Part shown: positions 53,457 through 62,629 of the stretch, piece after piece | Numbering within the stretch: the first letter of the stretch is position 1 | Layout: each line of letters starts with the position of its first letter | Assembly: GCA_013214945.1 (NCBI GenBank) | Contig: JABSRT010000013.1 | Span: 59,415 to 123,414, forward strand | DNA: 64,000 bases | Source: Gammaproteobacteria bacterium | Lineage (GTDB): Bacteria; Pseudomonadota; Gammaproteobacteria; Enterobacterales; Psychrobiaceae | Direction: 5' to 3' | The notes under the pieces: generated by a model | What the model was told of the DNA's origin: nothing | The model's database searches: none | What the model saw: only the letters and a program-made list of their open reading frames with translations | Made by a program: the position numbers and the translations under genes

Positions 53457-54335
53457 TTACTGAGCCAAGCCAAATTGAACATCAATCAACTGCCCATCAC
53501 GCTCGACCACCAATGACATATCTATCATGGTTTTTAAATCATTCATTACTTGAAGAGATTCACTAAAGTCGGTGAGGTCGTAACCGTTAATCGACACTGC
53601 CAAGTCATTATGTTTTAAGCCCGACGCGCGGAACAAACTCGGATTACGGCCCGGGTTTAAGCGATAGCCTTTTATTTTATTATTTTTACGTACTGGGGTA
53701 ATCGAAATATGGTCGATGATCTTGCCCGGATCTTTTAATATTTCCGCACGCGACTTAGCCAGCTGAGCCGAAAAGCTATTGCTATTTTTATTTTTTAAAG
53801 CAACGGGTTGCGTGGACGACTGTGCTTGATAGTCAAAACCGTCAAGCATCAGAGTTTCATAATTGCCCGCGTTTTTTAAAATAACTCGATCGTGGAAGAT
53901 TTGATGAACCACCGCCCTGGTGCCTTTAATTTTCTCATTAACGCCGTAAGTCGCCTGCTTGCCTTTGAACTCAATAATCGCCATCGAGTTTTCAACAACA
54001 TTACTGGCCACTAAGCCTGATAGCGTTAAGTTTAATTTGGTTTTAGGCGCCTTGGTAACAGCTTGGGGGGCAACGATATCGACTTTTTGACTCTGGTTAA
54101 ATTTGCCAAACCATTGATAGCCACTAAAATTAGTCGTTAAATTAGAGCCGCTATTGTGATTTACTGATGCCGGCGGACGCCATGACGGTGCAGACTCGGC
54201 AGCAGGAGTAAGCACTAGCCAAGTAATTTTAGCGAGTTGAAAAACAATGAAAAAAACGATAACAACGGTAGCAAAACGAACCAGTTTAGTGCTATTAATC
54301 GTTGATGCGCTAATAATATGTTTAAATCTATCCAT
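53457..54335 (-). CDS. gspC: Type II secretion inner-membrane protein GspC
   Basis: The 292-residue protein has one N-terminal membrane helix ('FATVVIVFFIVFQLAKITWL', about 21-40), a periplasmic homology region (about 90-170, with 'LTLSGLVASNVVENSMAIIE') and a C-terminal PDZ-like domain. It bridges the secretin GspD and the inner-membrane platform. It is the first gene of the operon. The gene diverges from hslR. A 98-base gap with the octamer repeats separates it from gspD. Confidence 0.94.
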   Translation of the reverse strand: MDRFKHIISASTINSTKLVRFATVVIVFFIVFQLAKITWLVLTPAAESAPSWRPPASVNHNSGSNLTTNFSGYQWFGKFNQSQKVDIVAPQAVTKAPKTKLNLTLSGLVASNVVENSMAIIEFKGKQATYGVNEKIKGTRAVVHQIFHDRVILKNAGNYETLMLDGFDYQAQSSTQPVALKNKNSNSFSAQLAKSRAEILKDPGKIIDHISITPVRKNNKIKGYRLNPGRNPSLFRASGLKHNDLAVSINGYDLTDFSESLQVMNDLKTMIDMSLVVERDGQLIDVQFGLAQ

Positions 54336-54436
54336 CAGGAATTTACGACATCCAATTTCAGTCCCTACAAAATTTCCGTAAAGCTATTGTTTTATATAAA
54401 TAATCACAACAAATATTACATCACACTTATTTTTTC

Positions 54437-54449
54437 GAGAATTATTCTC
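54437..54449. promoter_or_regulatory. Fur-box-like palindrome between gspC and hslR
   Basis: GAGAAT-T-ATTCTC is a perfect 13-bp palindrome resembling the core of iron-regulator (Fur) sites (consensus TGAGAATNATTCTCA). It lies 101 bases upstream of the gspC start and just before a plus-strand TATAAT at 54456-54461. A Fur role is inferred from similarity only. Confidence 0.35.
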
Positions 54450-54633
54450 ATTTAATATAATGATACTATTGTATGACCTCTGCCACAACCATTGAACACA
54501 CCTTAGCAGATCATTAATTCAAGATGGAAAAATAACCATATTTATGCTAATTTTGGCGATTGATCCGTCTTAGCCCGGTTACATTTATAAAATGTTCATT
54601 TTTGAACAAGAAAGATGATCACGCAGTGGTGTA

Positions 54634-55074
54634 ATGGCTATTACTACCTCCTTAAGGGTTTTAAAATTGGCAAAATCAACAGCTAACGCAACGCAAAGTA
54701 ATGCCATTCGACTTGATAAATGGTTATGGGCCGCCCGCTTCTATAAAACCAGAGCTATTGCTAAAGACATGATACAGGGCGGAAAAGTGACTTATCAAGA
54801 TCAGCGAAGCCGTCCCAGTAAAACAGTTGAAATTGGGGCCAAGGTTAAGTTACGTCAAGGTAACGAAAATAAAGAAGTAGTCATTTTAGCGTTAAGCGGG
54901 CAGCGCGGACCAGCACCGGTGGCGCAAGCACTTTACCAAGAAACCATCGCGAGTATCGAGCTACGCGACAAAAATGCAGAATTACGCCGGCTTCATGTGT
55001 TAGACAATCCTCACCCTGAGCGACGTCCAGACAAAAAGCAACGGCGTAAAATTATTCAATTTAAAGCACAATAA
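54634..55074 (+). CDS. hslR: Heat-shock protein Hsp15 (ribosome-associated)
   Basis: The 146-residue basic protein has the S4 RNA-binding domain 'IRLDKWLWAARFYKTRAIAK' (about 25-44) and a lysine/arginine-rich tail. Hsp15 binds free 50S subunits that carry nascent chains and helps recycle them. It precedes hslO by 43 bases, a conserved pair in gammaproteobacteria. The first 24 residues before the S4 domain are longer than in E. coli. Confidence 0.93.
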   Translation: MAITTSLRVLKLAKSTANATQSNAIRLDKWLWAARFYKTRAIAKDMIQGGKVTYQDQRSRPSKTVEIGAKVKLRQGNENKEVVILALSGQRGPAPVAQALYQETIASIELRDKNAELRRLHVLDNPHPERRPDKKQRRKIIQFKAQ

Positions 55075-55117
55075 GGTTCGGTTACTCAAGTATCCGACCA
55101 TAACTGGAATCAAAGAA

Positions 55118-55990
55118 GTGAAAGATCAATTAAACCGTTATTTGTTTGACAACATCCCTGTTCGTGGCGAGCTAGTTCAGGCGAATCAGGCCTATCAAGA
55201 AATTATTGCTAATCATAACTACCCCACTGAAGTTCAATACCTGTTAGGCGAATTATTAGTGGCTACTTCAATGTTAACTGCCTTGTTAAAATTTGAAGGC
55301 AACATTGCGGTGCAGTTACAGGGTGATGGCCCAATGCCTCTCGCCGTAGTAAACGGCAATGATCAGCAACAATTACGTGGCGTTGCCCGAGTCGTTGGCG
55401 AAATCACCACTGGCGACTTAACCGAATTATTTAATAACAAGGGTTATATGGTTATTACCATAAGCCCTAAAAAAGGCGAACGTTATCAAGGCATTGTTGC
55501 TTTAGATAAACCAACGTTAAGCCAGTGTCTTGAAAGCTATTTTATGCAGTCAGAACAACTTAAAACTCATTTCTGGTTGCGCGCTGACGCTAAAAATGCG
55601 GCCGGCATTATGTTGCAAGCGTTGCCAAGCACCGACGAACAGGACGGGGCGAGTGAAAATGATTACAGTCATTTACAGCAATTGACCGCGACAATTAAAG
55701 ATAACGAATTATTCGAGCTGGAACCTAACGACATCTTAAATCGTTTGTATCACCAAGAAGAAGTTCGGATATTCGAACCACAATCATTAAGTTATGTCTG
55801 TGGCTGCTCACGCGAGCGCAGCGAGGGCGCGATTATTGCTATCGGGCGTGAAGAAGCAGAATCTATCTTAAGCGAGGAAGGCAGCATTGGCATGAACTGT
55901 GAGTACTGTAAAACTAGCTATCAGTTTAATGCCCGTGATATCGCCGAGTTATTTAACGATCCGCAGCAAAATAACGACCTGGTTCATTAA
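55118..55990 (+). CDS. hslO: Redox-regulated holdase chaperone Hsp33
   Basis: The 290-residue protein has the Hsp33 chaperone core and the C-terminal redox switch 'YVCGCSRER' ... 'NCEYC'. This is the CxC plus CxxC zinc-binding set that forms disulfides under oxidative stress and activates chaperone activity. The start is GTG with AAAGAAG just upstream. It lies downstream of hslR, and its stop is 309 bases before pckA. Confidence 0.95.
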   Translation: MKDQLNRYLFDNIPVRGELVQANQAYQEIIANHNYPTEVQYLLGELLVATSMLTALLKFEGNIAVQLQGDGPMPLAVVNGNDQQQLRGVARVVGEITTGDLTELFNNKGYMVITISPKKGERYQGIVALDKPTLSQCLESYFMQSEQLKTHFWLRADAKNAAGIMLQALPSTDEQDGASENDYSHLQQLTATIKDNELFELEPNDILNRLYHQEEVRIFEPQSLSYVCGCSRERSEGAIIAIGREEAESILSEEGSIGMNCEYCKTSYQFNARDIAELFNDPQQNNDLVH

Positions 55991-56184
55991 TTAATTTTTG
56001 CTGCGCCAGCCTAATCTAACTAAATTTAACTGGCGCAGTAAAATTATTGATGGCATTACCCACTAAACAACCGAAAACCTCAGCGAGCAAACGTTCAAAA
56101 AATAACCTCTCTTACTTCTAAAAACAATCAGTTATCACCTTCAATCTTAAATACTATACTAAAGGCGTAATTATTTATGATTTA

Positions 56185-56200
56185 TGTGGTTTAAATCACA
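56185..56200 (+). promoter_or_regulatory. CRP-cAMP site in the 309-base pckA upstream region
   Basis: TGTGG-TTTAAA-TCACA matches the CRP consensus TGTGA-N6-TCACA with a single mismatch. A -10-like TACAAT lies at 56214-56219, so the site is centred roughly 34 bases before the probable start of transcription. pckA in E. coli is CRP-activated, so the inference is reasonable. Nothing else distinctive was found between 55991 and 56299. Confidence 0.6.
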
Positions 56201-56299
56201 CCCCAATATCCTGTACAATCTCGGTTGCCAGCAGGCCGGGTTACGAAACCTTGATGTAATTTAATATACTACTTACCACTGTTTTAGGAGCAGCAAAAA

Positions 56300-57919
56300 A
56301 TGACCGTCGCCACAAATGGTAATGCCACAATTGATTTAACAAAATATGGTATTAACGACGTCCAAGAAGTTATATATAACCCTTCATATGATTTATTATT
56401 TGAAGAAGAGACCAGAGCCGATTTATCAGGGTATGAGAAGGGTGTAATTACAGAGTCAGGTGCTGTATCTGTCGACACAGGTATTTTCACGGGCCGTTCG
56501 CCAAAAGATAAGTATATTGTTCGTGACGACACAACTCGCGATACAGTATGGTGGTCTGATCAAGGTAAAAACGACAACAAGCCAATGAGCACCGAAACTT
56601 GGAGCGAACTTAAGTCGCTCGTTTCTACTCAACTTTCCGGCAAACGTCTGTTTGTTGTTGATACATTTTGTGGTGCCAATGATGATACGCGTCTAAAAGT
56701 ACGCTTTATCACAGAAGTTGCATGGCAAGCGCATTTCGTTAAAAACATGTTTATTCGTCCTTCTGATGAAGAGCTAGCTAGCTTCGAACCTGACTTTATT
56801 GTGATGAACGGTGCTAAAACGACTAACCCTAACTGGCAAGAGCAAGGTCTTAATTCAGAAAATTTCGTGGCCTTTAACCTAACCGAACGGATGCAGCTAA
56901 TTGGCGGCACTTGGTACGGCGGCGAAATGAAAAAAGGTATGTTCTCAATGATGAACTATCTACTGCCACTACGCGGCATTGCTTCAATGCACTGTTCTGC
57001 CAACGTTGGCGCTGACGGCGATACCGCGGTTTTCTTCGGTTTGTCTGGTACAGGTAAAACAACCTTATCAACTGATCCAAAGCGTGCTCTTATTGGCGAC
57101 GATGAACACGGTTGGGATGATAACGGCGTATTTAACTTCGAAGGTGGTTGTTATGCTAAAACCATTAACCTTAGTGCTGAAAACGAACCTGACATTTACA
57201 ATGCCATTCGTCGCGACGCGTTACTAGAAAACGTTACGGTTGCTGATGACGGTAAAATTGATTATGACGACAACTCAAAAACTGAGAATACTCGTGTTTC
57301 ATACCCAATTTACCACATTGAGAATATCGTTAAGCCTGTTTCAAGAGCTGGCCATGCTAAGAAAGTTATTTTCTTAACCGCCGATGCATTCGGTGTTTTA
57401 CCGCCAGTTGCTAAGCTGACGCCAGAGCAAACTCGTTACTACTTCCTGTCTGGTTTTACTGCTAAGCTAGCAGGTACCGAGCGTGGTATTACTGAACCAA
57501 CTCCTACATTCTCATCTTGTTTTGGTGCCGCTTTCCTAAGCCTACACCCAACTCAGTACGCTGAAGTATTAACTAAGCGAATGGAAGATGCAGGCGCACA
57601 AGCTTACCTAGTAAACACTGGCTGGAACGGTACTGGCAAGCGTATTTCAATTAAGGCAACTCGTGCCATTATCGATGCCATTCTAGATGGCTCAATCGAC
57701 AAAGCCGACAGCACCCAACTGCCATACTTCGACCTTGCTGTTCCTACAGCGGTTGATGGGGTTGAAGGTGATATTCTTGACCCGCGCCGCACTTACGACG
57801 ATGCAGCGCAGTGGGACAGTAAAGCACAAGATTTAGCGGCACGTTTCGTTAATAACTTCACTAAATTTACCGATACAGACGAAGGTAAAGCACTAGTAGA
57901 AGCAGGTCCTAAACTGTAA
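56300..57919 (+). CDS. pckA: Phosphoenolpyruvate carboxykinase (ATP)
   Basis: The 539-residue enzyme converts oxaloacetate and ATP to PEP and CO2, the first committed step of gluconeogenesis. The P-loop '[11 protein letters not shown]' (about 247-257), the metal-binding 'GDDEHGWDD' and the PEPCK signature around 'LIGDDEHGW' are intact. It is monocistronic, with a strong terminator at 57940. With aceA in this window it completes carbon flow from acetate to sugars. Confidence 0.97.
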   Translation: MTVATNGNATIDLTKYGINDVQEVIYNPSYDLLFEEETRADLSGYEKGVITESGAVSVDTGIFTGRSPKDKYIVRDDTTRDTVWWSDQGKNDNKPMSTETWSELKSLVSTQLSGKRLFVVDTFCGANDDTRLKVRFITEVAWQAHFVKNMFIRPSDEELASFEPDFIVMNGAKTTNPNWQEQGLNSENFVAFNLTERMQLIGGTWYGGEMKKGMFSMMNYLLPLRGIASMHCSANVGADGDTAVFFGLSGTGKTTLSTDPKRALIGDDEHGWDDNGVFNFEGGCYAKTINLSAENEPDIYNAIRRDALLENVTVADDGKIDYDDNSKTENTRVSYPIYHIENIVKPVSRAGHAKKVIFLTADAFGVLPPVAKLTPEQTRYYFLSGFTAKLAGTERGITEPTPTFSSCFGAAFLSLHPTQYAEVLTKRMEDAGAQAYLVNTGWNGTGKRISIKATRAIIDAILDGSIDKADSTQLPYFDLAVPTAVDGVEGDILDPRRTYDDAAQWDSKAQDLAARFVNNFTKFTDTDEGKALVEAGPKL

Positions 57920-57939
57920 TTTAACGAAATTATGATCTA

Positions 57940-57967
57940 AAAAAAACCGCCCTGGGGCGGTTTTTTT
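57940..57967 (+). terminator. Terminator of pckA
   Basis: The stem aaaaaaaccgcc/ggcggttttttt with loop ctgg starts 21 bases past the pckA stop and ends in a seven-T run. It is a textbook rho-independent terminator. Confidence 0.92.
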
Positions 57968-58034
57968 ATATCTGCTCACTTGGTATAATCAACCTGAGCT
58001 GCTGATAATCAATAAATCGTAACGAGTATTTTAC

Positions 58035-58211
58035 ATGACAGAACTTATCGAAAAACCCGTAAAGCCTTTAGATGACGACTGCTGTGGTGGCGGTGCATGC
58101 GCTCCGTGTGTGTGGGATCATTTTTATGAGCAGTACGCAATTTATCGTAAACAAAAACGTGCGATTGCCGCCAAAGAAGCAGAAGAAGCGGCAAAGACGG
58201 CCACGGATTAA
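58035..58211 (+). CDS. Small Cys-rich protein, oxidoreductase-like N-terminal domain type
   Basis: A complete 58-residue frame (ATG 58035, TAA 58209-58211) encodes 'DDDCCGGGACAPCVWDHFYE' followed by a basic helix and an Ala/Glu-rich helix. The pattern CC-x4-C-x2-CVWD-x-(Y/F)-x3 is that of the oxidoreductase-like domain (OXLD1/PF09791-type) found as short stand-alone bacterial proteins. The function is unknown, and metal or cluster binding by the four Cys is inference. It lies after the pckA terminator, so it has its own promoter, and converges with the MAPEG gene. Confidence 0.75.
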   Translation: MTELIEKPVKPLDDDCCGGGACAPCVWDHFYEQYAIYRKQKRAIAAKEAEEAAKTATD

Positions 58212-58243
58212 TATAATGAGTATAATTAGTATAATTATACCGT

Positions 58244-58627
58244 TTACAGTGATAACAACAGCATAGCTACTGGACAAGCCGTTGCGACAAACCAACTAAG
58301 ACTACGCAATTTGTCTTGATCAATGTAATACATCAAACAATAGATCACGCGCGCCACAATATGGATAATAGCCAGCCATTCAATGCCGGCACTAACAGTA
58401 TTGGTCGCTAGTACCACCGCTGACGCCGCCGAAAAAATGATTAACGCTTCGAATGAATTTTGATGAGCCGCTAACGCCCTTGCCCCAAACCCTGTTAACC
58501 GAGCCTGCTGACTACGCGGGTAATGATTGTCATAACGACTTTCCTTAGCCATGGCAAAAGCTAACGGTGCTTTCGCTAAATACGGCAACAACACAGCGAT
58601 TAATACACAAACAATAATAATTTCCAC
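58244..58627 (-). CDS. MAPEG-family membrane protein
   Basis: The 127-residue protein has four hydrophobic segments and the pattern 'RALAAHQNSFEALIIFSAA' (about 49-67) plus 'HIVARVIYCLMYYID', typical of the bacterial YecN-like branch of MAPEG. Eukaryotic relatives are glutathione or eicosanoid enzymes. Bacterial enzyme activity is usually unproven, so a glutathione-related role is inference. It lies 47 bases after fpr on the same strand. Confidence 0.85.
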   Translation of the reverse strand: MEIIIVCVLIAVLLPYLAKAPLAFAMAKESRYDNHYPRSQQARLTGFGARALAAHQNSFEALIIFSAASAVVLATNTVSAGIEWLAIIHIVARVIYCLMYYIDQDKLRSLSWFVATACPVAMLLLSL

Positions 58628-58674
58628 AACTTACCTTTCATTCAATTTAAAATTTCGTCTAAATATAACTGATT

Positions 58675-59418
58675 CTACCAATAGTTTTCAACCGTGATAT
58701 TGCCTGGTGTTCGCCGTAAGTTTTTGGTAAAACCCAAGCTTAGCAGCAATTTCTGGGTAGTTCGGACCATTTCAGGGTTACCGCACACCATCACCTGACT
58801 CTCCTCGGGAGTGAGTGCTACCTGTGCTGAATTTGCCAGTTGACCACTGGTAATCGCAGCCGGAATTCGCGCCGATAACATTTCGCTGTTAGGTTCGCGG
58901 GTAACAATAGGCACATAAACTAACCGCGGTTTAAATTTCGCAACTAGGGCTTCTATTTCAGCACGGTAGCTCAAATCATGGTATTGGCGCACGCAATGTA
59001 CTAACACTATTTTCTCGAAACGGTCGACTAAGTTTGCCGTTTTCAACATCGATAAATAAGGCCCAATCGCAGTCCCCGTTGACAATAACCACAGTGATTT
59101 AGCGTCGGGCACTTCATTTAGGGTAAAAAAACCAGTCGGTTGCTGAGCGACTAAAACCGCATCACCAGGTTTTAATTGGGCCAACTGCGGCGACAAGCTG
59201 CCCTGCTCAACTGTTATATAATAAAACTCATGGATCGGTTGCTCGGGTGAATTAACAAAAGAATAGGCCCGTGTTGTACGTTGGCCTTCATGTTCAAGTG
59301 CCAGCTTGGTAAACTGCCCTGCAGTAAATGGTGCCAGCGTTGCTTCAACCCGCAAACTAAACAGCCGACTGTGCCAGTGAATATTTTCAACCACCTTACC
59401 CTCAATCCAATTTGCCAT
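58675..59418 (-). CDS. fpr: Ferredoxin/flavodoxin-NADP reductase
   Basis: The 247-residue enzyme passes electrons between NADPH and ferredoxin or flavodoxin through FAD. The order of motifs follows E. coli Fpr closely: 'MANWIEGKV' start, 'FTAGQFTKLAL', FAD-binding 'RAYSFVNSP', NADP-binding 'STGTAIGPYLSML', and the C-terminal 'TVENYW'. The ATG at 59418 is chosen by alignment of the start with E. coli Fpr. Further ATG/GTG codons lie up to three codons upstream. MAPEG follows. Confidence 0.95.
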   Translation of the reverse strand: MANWIEGKVVENIHWHSRLFSLRVEATLAPFTAGQFTKLALEHEGQRTTRAYSFVNSPEQPIHEFYYITVEQGSLSPQLAQLKPGDAVLVAQQPTGFFTLNEVPDAKSLWLLSTGTAIGPYLSMLKTANLVDRFEKIVLVHCVRQYHDLSYRAEIEALVAKFKPRLVYVPIVTREPNSEMLSARIPAAITSGQLANSAQVALTPEESQVMVCGNPEMVRTTQKLLLSLGFTKNLRRTPGNITVENYW

Positions 59419-59487
59419 CATTACCACCCCAATGTTAGTAGACTCTATTAGTCTAGCTCAAGATTTAAGCGATTAAAACACAAGATA

Positions 59488-60690
59488 TTAAACCGATTTC
59501 GCGATAATAGGCCCAGAGTCGATGCAAGTGTTAAGACGCCAACACAGCGCGTAAATAGCAGTATACAATGCCATACCTGCCGCCAGCACACCCGACCAAC
59601 CACCATATTGCCAACACGCAATTAAGTAAAAACCACCAAGGCTGCCGCCAACATAGTAATGAACTAAATAAAGTGCCGTCGCGGTTGCTTTCGCCGTTTT
59701 AGCCTGCTGACTAACCCAAGCGTAAGCTAATGAGTGGGTAAAAAAAGCACCCGAGCTAATCAGCAACAAGCCAATCACTATGGTGACGATTGAATTGTAA
59801 GTCGCACACCACATGCCAAGTAAGCTCACCGTAGTGCCTAATAACAGTCCTTTAATCGCACTGTAATATTGGCTCCACCAGCCACTTAATTTGGCGGTTA
59901 AGGTACCGCTGAGATAACACAGGAAAATTAACCCTGTCCAGCTCACCGGTAAAGAGTAAGGCGGCGCGACCAATCGAAAACCGGTCACGGTATATAAATT
60001 TATGAATAAAGCAAAATTAATCCCGCCAATCAACATCGCGAGCCATAATGATGGTTGGCGTAAATGCATTAGCACCGTCTGACCGTGTTGCTGGAGATTG
60101 GCCTGCTGTGGTCTAAAATGTTGCTGCGCTGGTAATAGCTGCCGCACTAACAATGCACCTATGAAACTAAATAGCGCCATGCCGGCCACCGCAGCTTGCC
60201 AGCCCCAATGATCACTTACGGCCGCACCGTAAATACGACCAAAAATTCCGCCTAAAGAATTAGCGCTAATATAACCGCCAACGGCCAAAATTAAAGCCTC
60301 GGGCGAAAACTCTTCAGCCATATAAGCAACCGCAACAGCAGTAAAACCAGCGAGTGCCACCCCCATGGCGGCCCGCGCTAGAACCATCATTAACAAGGTA
60401 TCGGCCAATAACATAATCAGCCCAACTATGGGTACTAAAAACAAACTAAGTAGCATTACTTTGCGGCGGCCAACGCGCTCTGAATAGATAGCCCAAGGCA
60501 CCAAGGTTAACGCCAACGCCAACGTTCCCGCAGCTAGCAACCAATTAGTCGCCGTTGCGCTAGCCGAGAATTTATTGGCGATCAATGGCAACATTGGCTG
60601 CACGATATACAAATTACAAAAAACTAAAAATGAGCCCAGCGCCAGCGCCAAACTAGCACGGCGATATTCACCAGTATTGGTTTTAATCAT
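59488..60690 (-). CDS. MFS transporter, YnfM-like
   Basis: The 400-residue protein has about twelve hydrophobic segments and the MFS loop motif 'YSERVGRRKVMLLSLFL' between segments 2 and 3. The start 'LGSFLVFCNLYIVQPMLPLI' resembles the YnfM/arabinose-efflux-like group of drug or metabolite exporters. The substrate is unknown. It lies 44 bases after the acyl-CoA transferase gene on the same strand and could be co-transcribed with it. Confidence 0.85.
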   Translation of the reverse strand: MIKTNTGEYRRASLALALGSFLVFCNLYIVQPMLPLIANKFSASATATNWLLAAGTLALALTLVPWAIYSERVGRRKVMLLSLFLVPIVGLIMLLADTLLMMVLARAAMGVALAGFTAVAVAYMAEEFSPEALILAVGGYISANSLGGIFGRIYGAAVSDHWGWQAAVAGMALFSFIGALLVRQLLPAQQHFRPQQANLQQHGQTVLMHLRQPSLWLAMLIGGINFALFINLYTVTGFRLVAPPYSLPVSWTGLIFLCYLSGTLTAKLSGWWSQYYSAIKGLLLGTTVSLLGMWCATYNSIVTIVIGLLLISSGAFFTHSLAYAWVSQQAKTAKATATALYLVHYYVGGSLGGFYLIACWQYGGWSGVLAAGMALYTAIYALCWRLNTCIDSGPIIAKSV

Positions 60691-60734
60691 TGTTTAACCT
60701 ATTGGTAGTACTGTTTATAGTACTATTCACAGTG

Positions 60735-62318
60735 CTATTGCACGTTAGTTTTACTGAGCGGATTTTTTAAGACTAGGCCCATCGGCTGCTCGACAAAAAT
60801 TCGGCTATCCATTAATTTTAACGCTTTACTTATTCGAGGCATAAATTGCATTTGCTGCAAAATGTCACGCTCAAGGTCAATGCCGGGAGCAATCTCAATC
60901 AGCTCAAGTGTTTGATCAACTAACTTAAACACTGCGCGCTCGGTAATATACAGTACGGTTTTATTACGCTCGCGCGCATAATCGGCACTAAAGGTTATTT
61001 GCTGCACTCGTTCAATGAATTTTTGAACCTTACCTTCAGTTACAATTTTCAATTTACCGTGTTCGGTCGCAACCACCAGCTCGCCAGTAGTAAATGTGCC
61101 ACAGAAAAATACCTGTTTAGCATTTTGGCTAATATTAATAAAACCACCACAACCTGCTATTTTAGAACCAAATTTTGATACATTGAGATCGCCTTTAGCA
61201 TCACACTGCGCTAAACCAAGAAACGCTTGATCTAGCCCGCCACCGTCGTAAAAATCAAATATTTGATCTTGCGTAATAATCGCTTGGGGGAAGGCCGACG
61301 CACCAAAACTCAAGCCGCTTGCTAAGGTTCCACCAATGACTCCAGACTCAACGGTTGCCGTCACTTGGTCCGTTACGCCTTCTTCGTCCGTAATCGCGGC
61401 AATTAACTCAGGAATACCAATCCCATAATTTAGGACTGCCCCTTGAGTTAATTCTAACGCTGCCCGTCTGGCGATAATCTTTTTAGCATTAAGCAAAACA
61501 GCTGCCTTTAATTCCGTTTGCTTAAAATCACCGCGACCGCAATATGTGTGATTCATTGGCTCAGCAAATGTTTGCATATGCTCAGATTCATCAGCAATAG
61601 TGACAACATTAACAAAGATCCCCGGAATTTTTACCTCTTGCGGATTAAGCTGACCGGCCTTGACGATTTGTTTAACTTGAACAATTACCGTGCCACCCAT
61701 ATTGCTGACTAACTGAGCAGCAGCCAGATTTTCCAGAAAGAAACATTCATCTTCCATCGTAATATTGCCATTTTCATCGGCTGTCGTGCCTCGAAGAATA
61801 GCGACATTGGCATCAATCCGACGATAAAAAAGATAATCTTGTTGATCAATGGTTATTCGAGACACTCGCTCTTGCGTGGTAACGCTATTTATTTTTCCGC
61901 CACCCTGTAGCGGGTCGACAAAAGTCCCCAAACCAACGTGCGTTAAAGTACCGGGCTTGCCCGCAGCAGAGTCGCGTAATAGATGTGAGATAACCCCTTG
62001 CGGAAAGTTATACCCCGTAATTTTATGCTCATTGGCTAACTTTTGAAGATTAGGGATTAAGCCCCAATGGCCACCATAAGCCATGCTAACCATGCCTTCA
62101 TGCGCGAAATGATTGTTTGCTCTACCATGCCCATCACCTTGTCCTGCGGTAAAATACAGCTCTAAATTTCGCGGATGACCACTGGTTAAAAATCGCTGGC
62201 CAATCGCACTTTCAATCGCTTCAGGCACCACAGAGCCAATAAAACCTCCGAGCACAACTTTGTCACCATCGTTAATTAACTCAGCAACTTGCTGTTGAGA
62301 AAGTACTTGAACCTGCAT
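60735..62318 (-). CDS. Acyl-CoA:acetate CoA-transferase, YdiF/propionate type
   Basis: The 527-residue protein fuses the alpha and beta CoA-transferase halves. The first half carries 'DGDKVVLGGFIGSVVPEAIE' and the second the catalytic-Glu motif 'VESGVIGG' (Glu near residue 323) with 'GLSFGASAFPQAI'. It resembles YdiF and propionate CoA-transferase, which move CoA between short-chain acids and their CoA esters. The acid used here is not predictable. The MFS gene follows. The start ATG has AGGA nine to twelve bases upstream. Confidence 0.88.
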   Translation of the reverse strand: MQVQVLSQQQVAELINDGDKVVLGGFIGSVVPEAIESAIGQRFLTSGHPRNLELYFTAGQGDGHGRANNHFAHEGMVSMAYGGHWGLIPNLQKLANEHKITGYNFPQGVISHLLRDSAAGKPGTLTHVGLGTFVDPLQGGGKINSVTTQERVSRITIDQQDYLFYRRIDANVAILRGTTADENGNITMEDECFFLENLAAAQLVSNMGGTVIVQVKQIVKAGQLNPQEVKIPGIFVNVVTIADESEHMQTFAEPMNHTYCGRGDFKQTELKAAVLLNAKKIIARRAALELTQGAVLNYGIGIPELIAAITDEEGVTDQVTATVESGVIGGTLASGLSFGASAFPQAIITQDQIFDFYDGGGLDQAFLGLAQCDAKGDLNVSKFGSKIAGCGGFINISQNAKQVFFCGTFTTGELVVATEHGKLKIVTEGKVQKFIERVQQITFSADYARERNKTVLYITERAVFKLVDQTLELIEIAPGIDLERDILQQMQFMPRISKALKLMDSRIFVEQPMGLVLKNPLSKTNVQ

Positions 62319-62629
62319 AATTTTTTCCTATGAATGATTAACCACCAAGTCTAGCGAAACCGCAGCTGATTAATTTTATTCACTATAGCCAATATATAAA
62401 TGTTGAATATTCGACCAAATGATTAGATTGTGGTTAAATATTAACCCCAATCACTATAAAAAAGTAACGGTATACGACTGTTATTTATATCAAAACTGTT
62501 ATTTAAGCCCCAAAAAGCATAAAAACTTAACATTGACACTAGATTATTTAGTTTACATTCGTACAACAACCCTTAATATGGTTACAAATTAACCATTAAT
62601 ATCAATCATTAAATTCAGGGATAGTTCTA
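62319..62629. other. Intergenic region upstream of the repeat lipoprotein
   Basis: About 310 AT-rich bases between divergent genes. TTGACA at 62533-62538 is a possible -35 box for the lipoprotein gene, with weak -10 candidates after it. Nothing else stands out. Confidence 0.4.
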
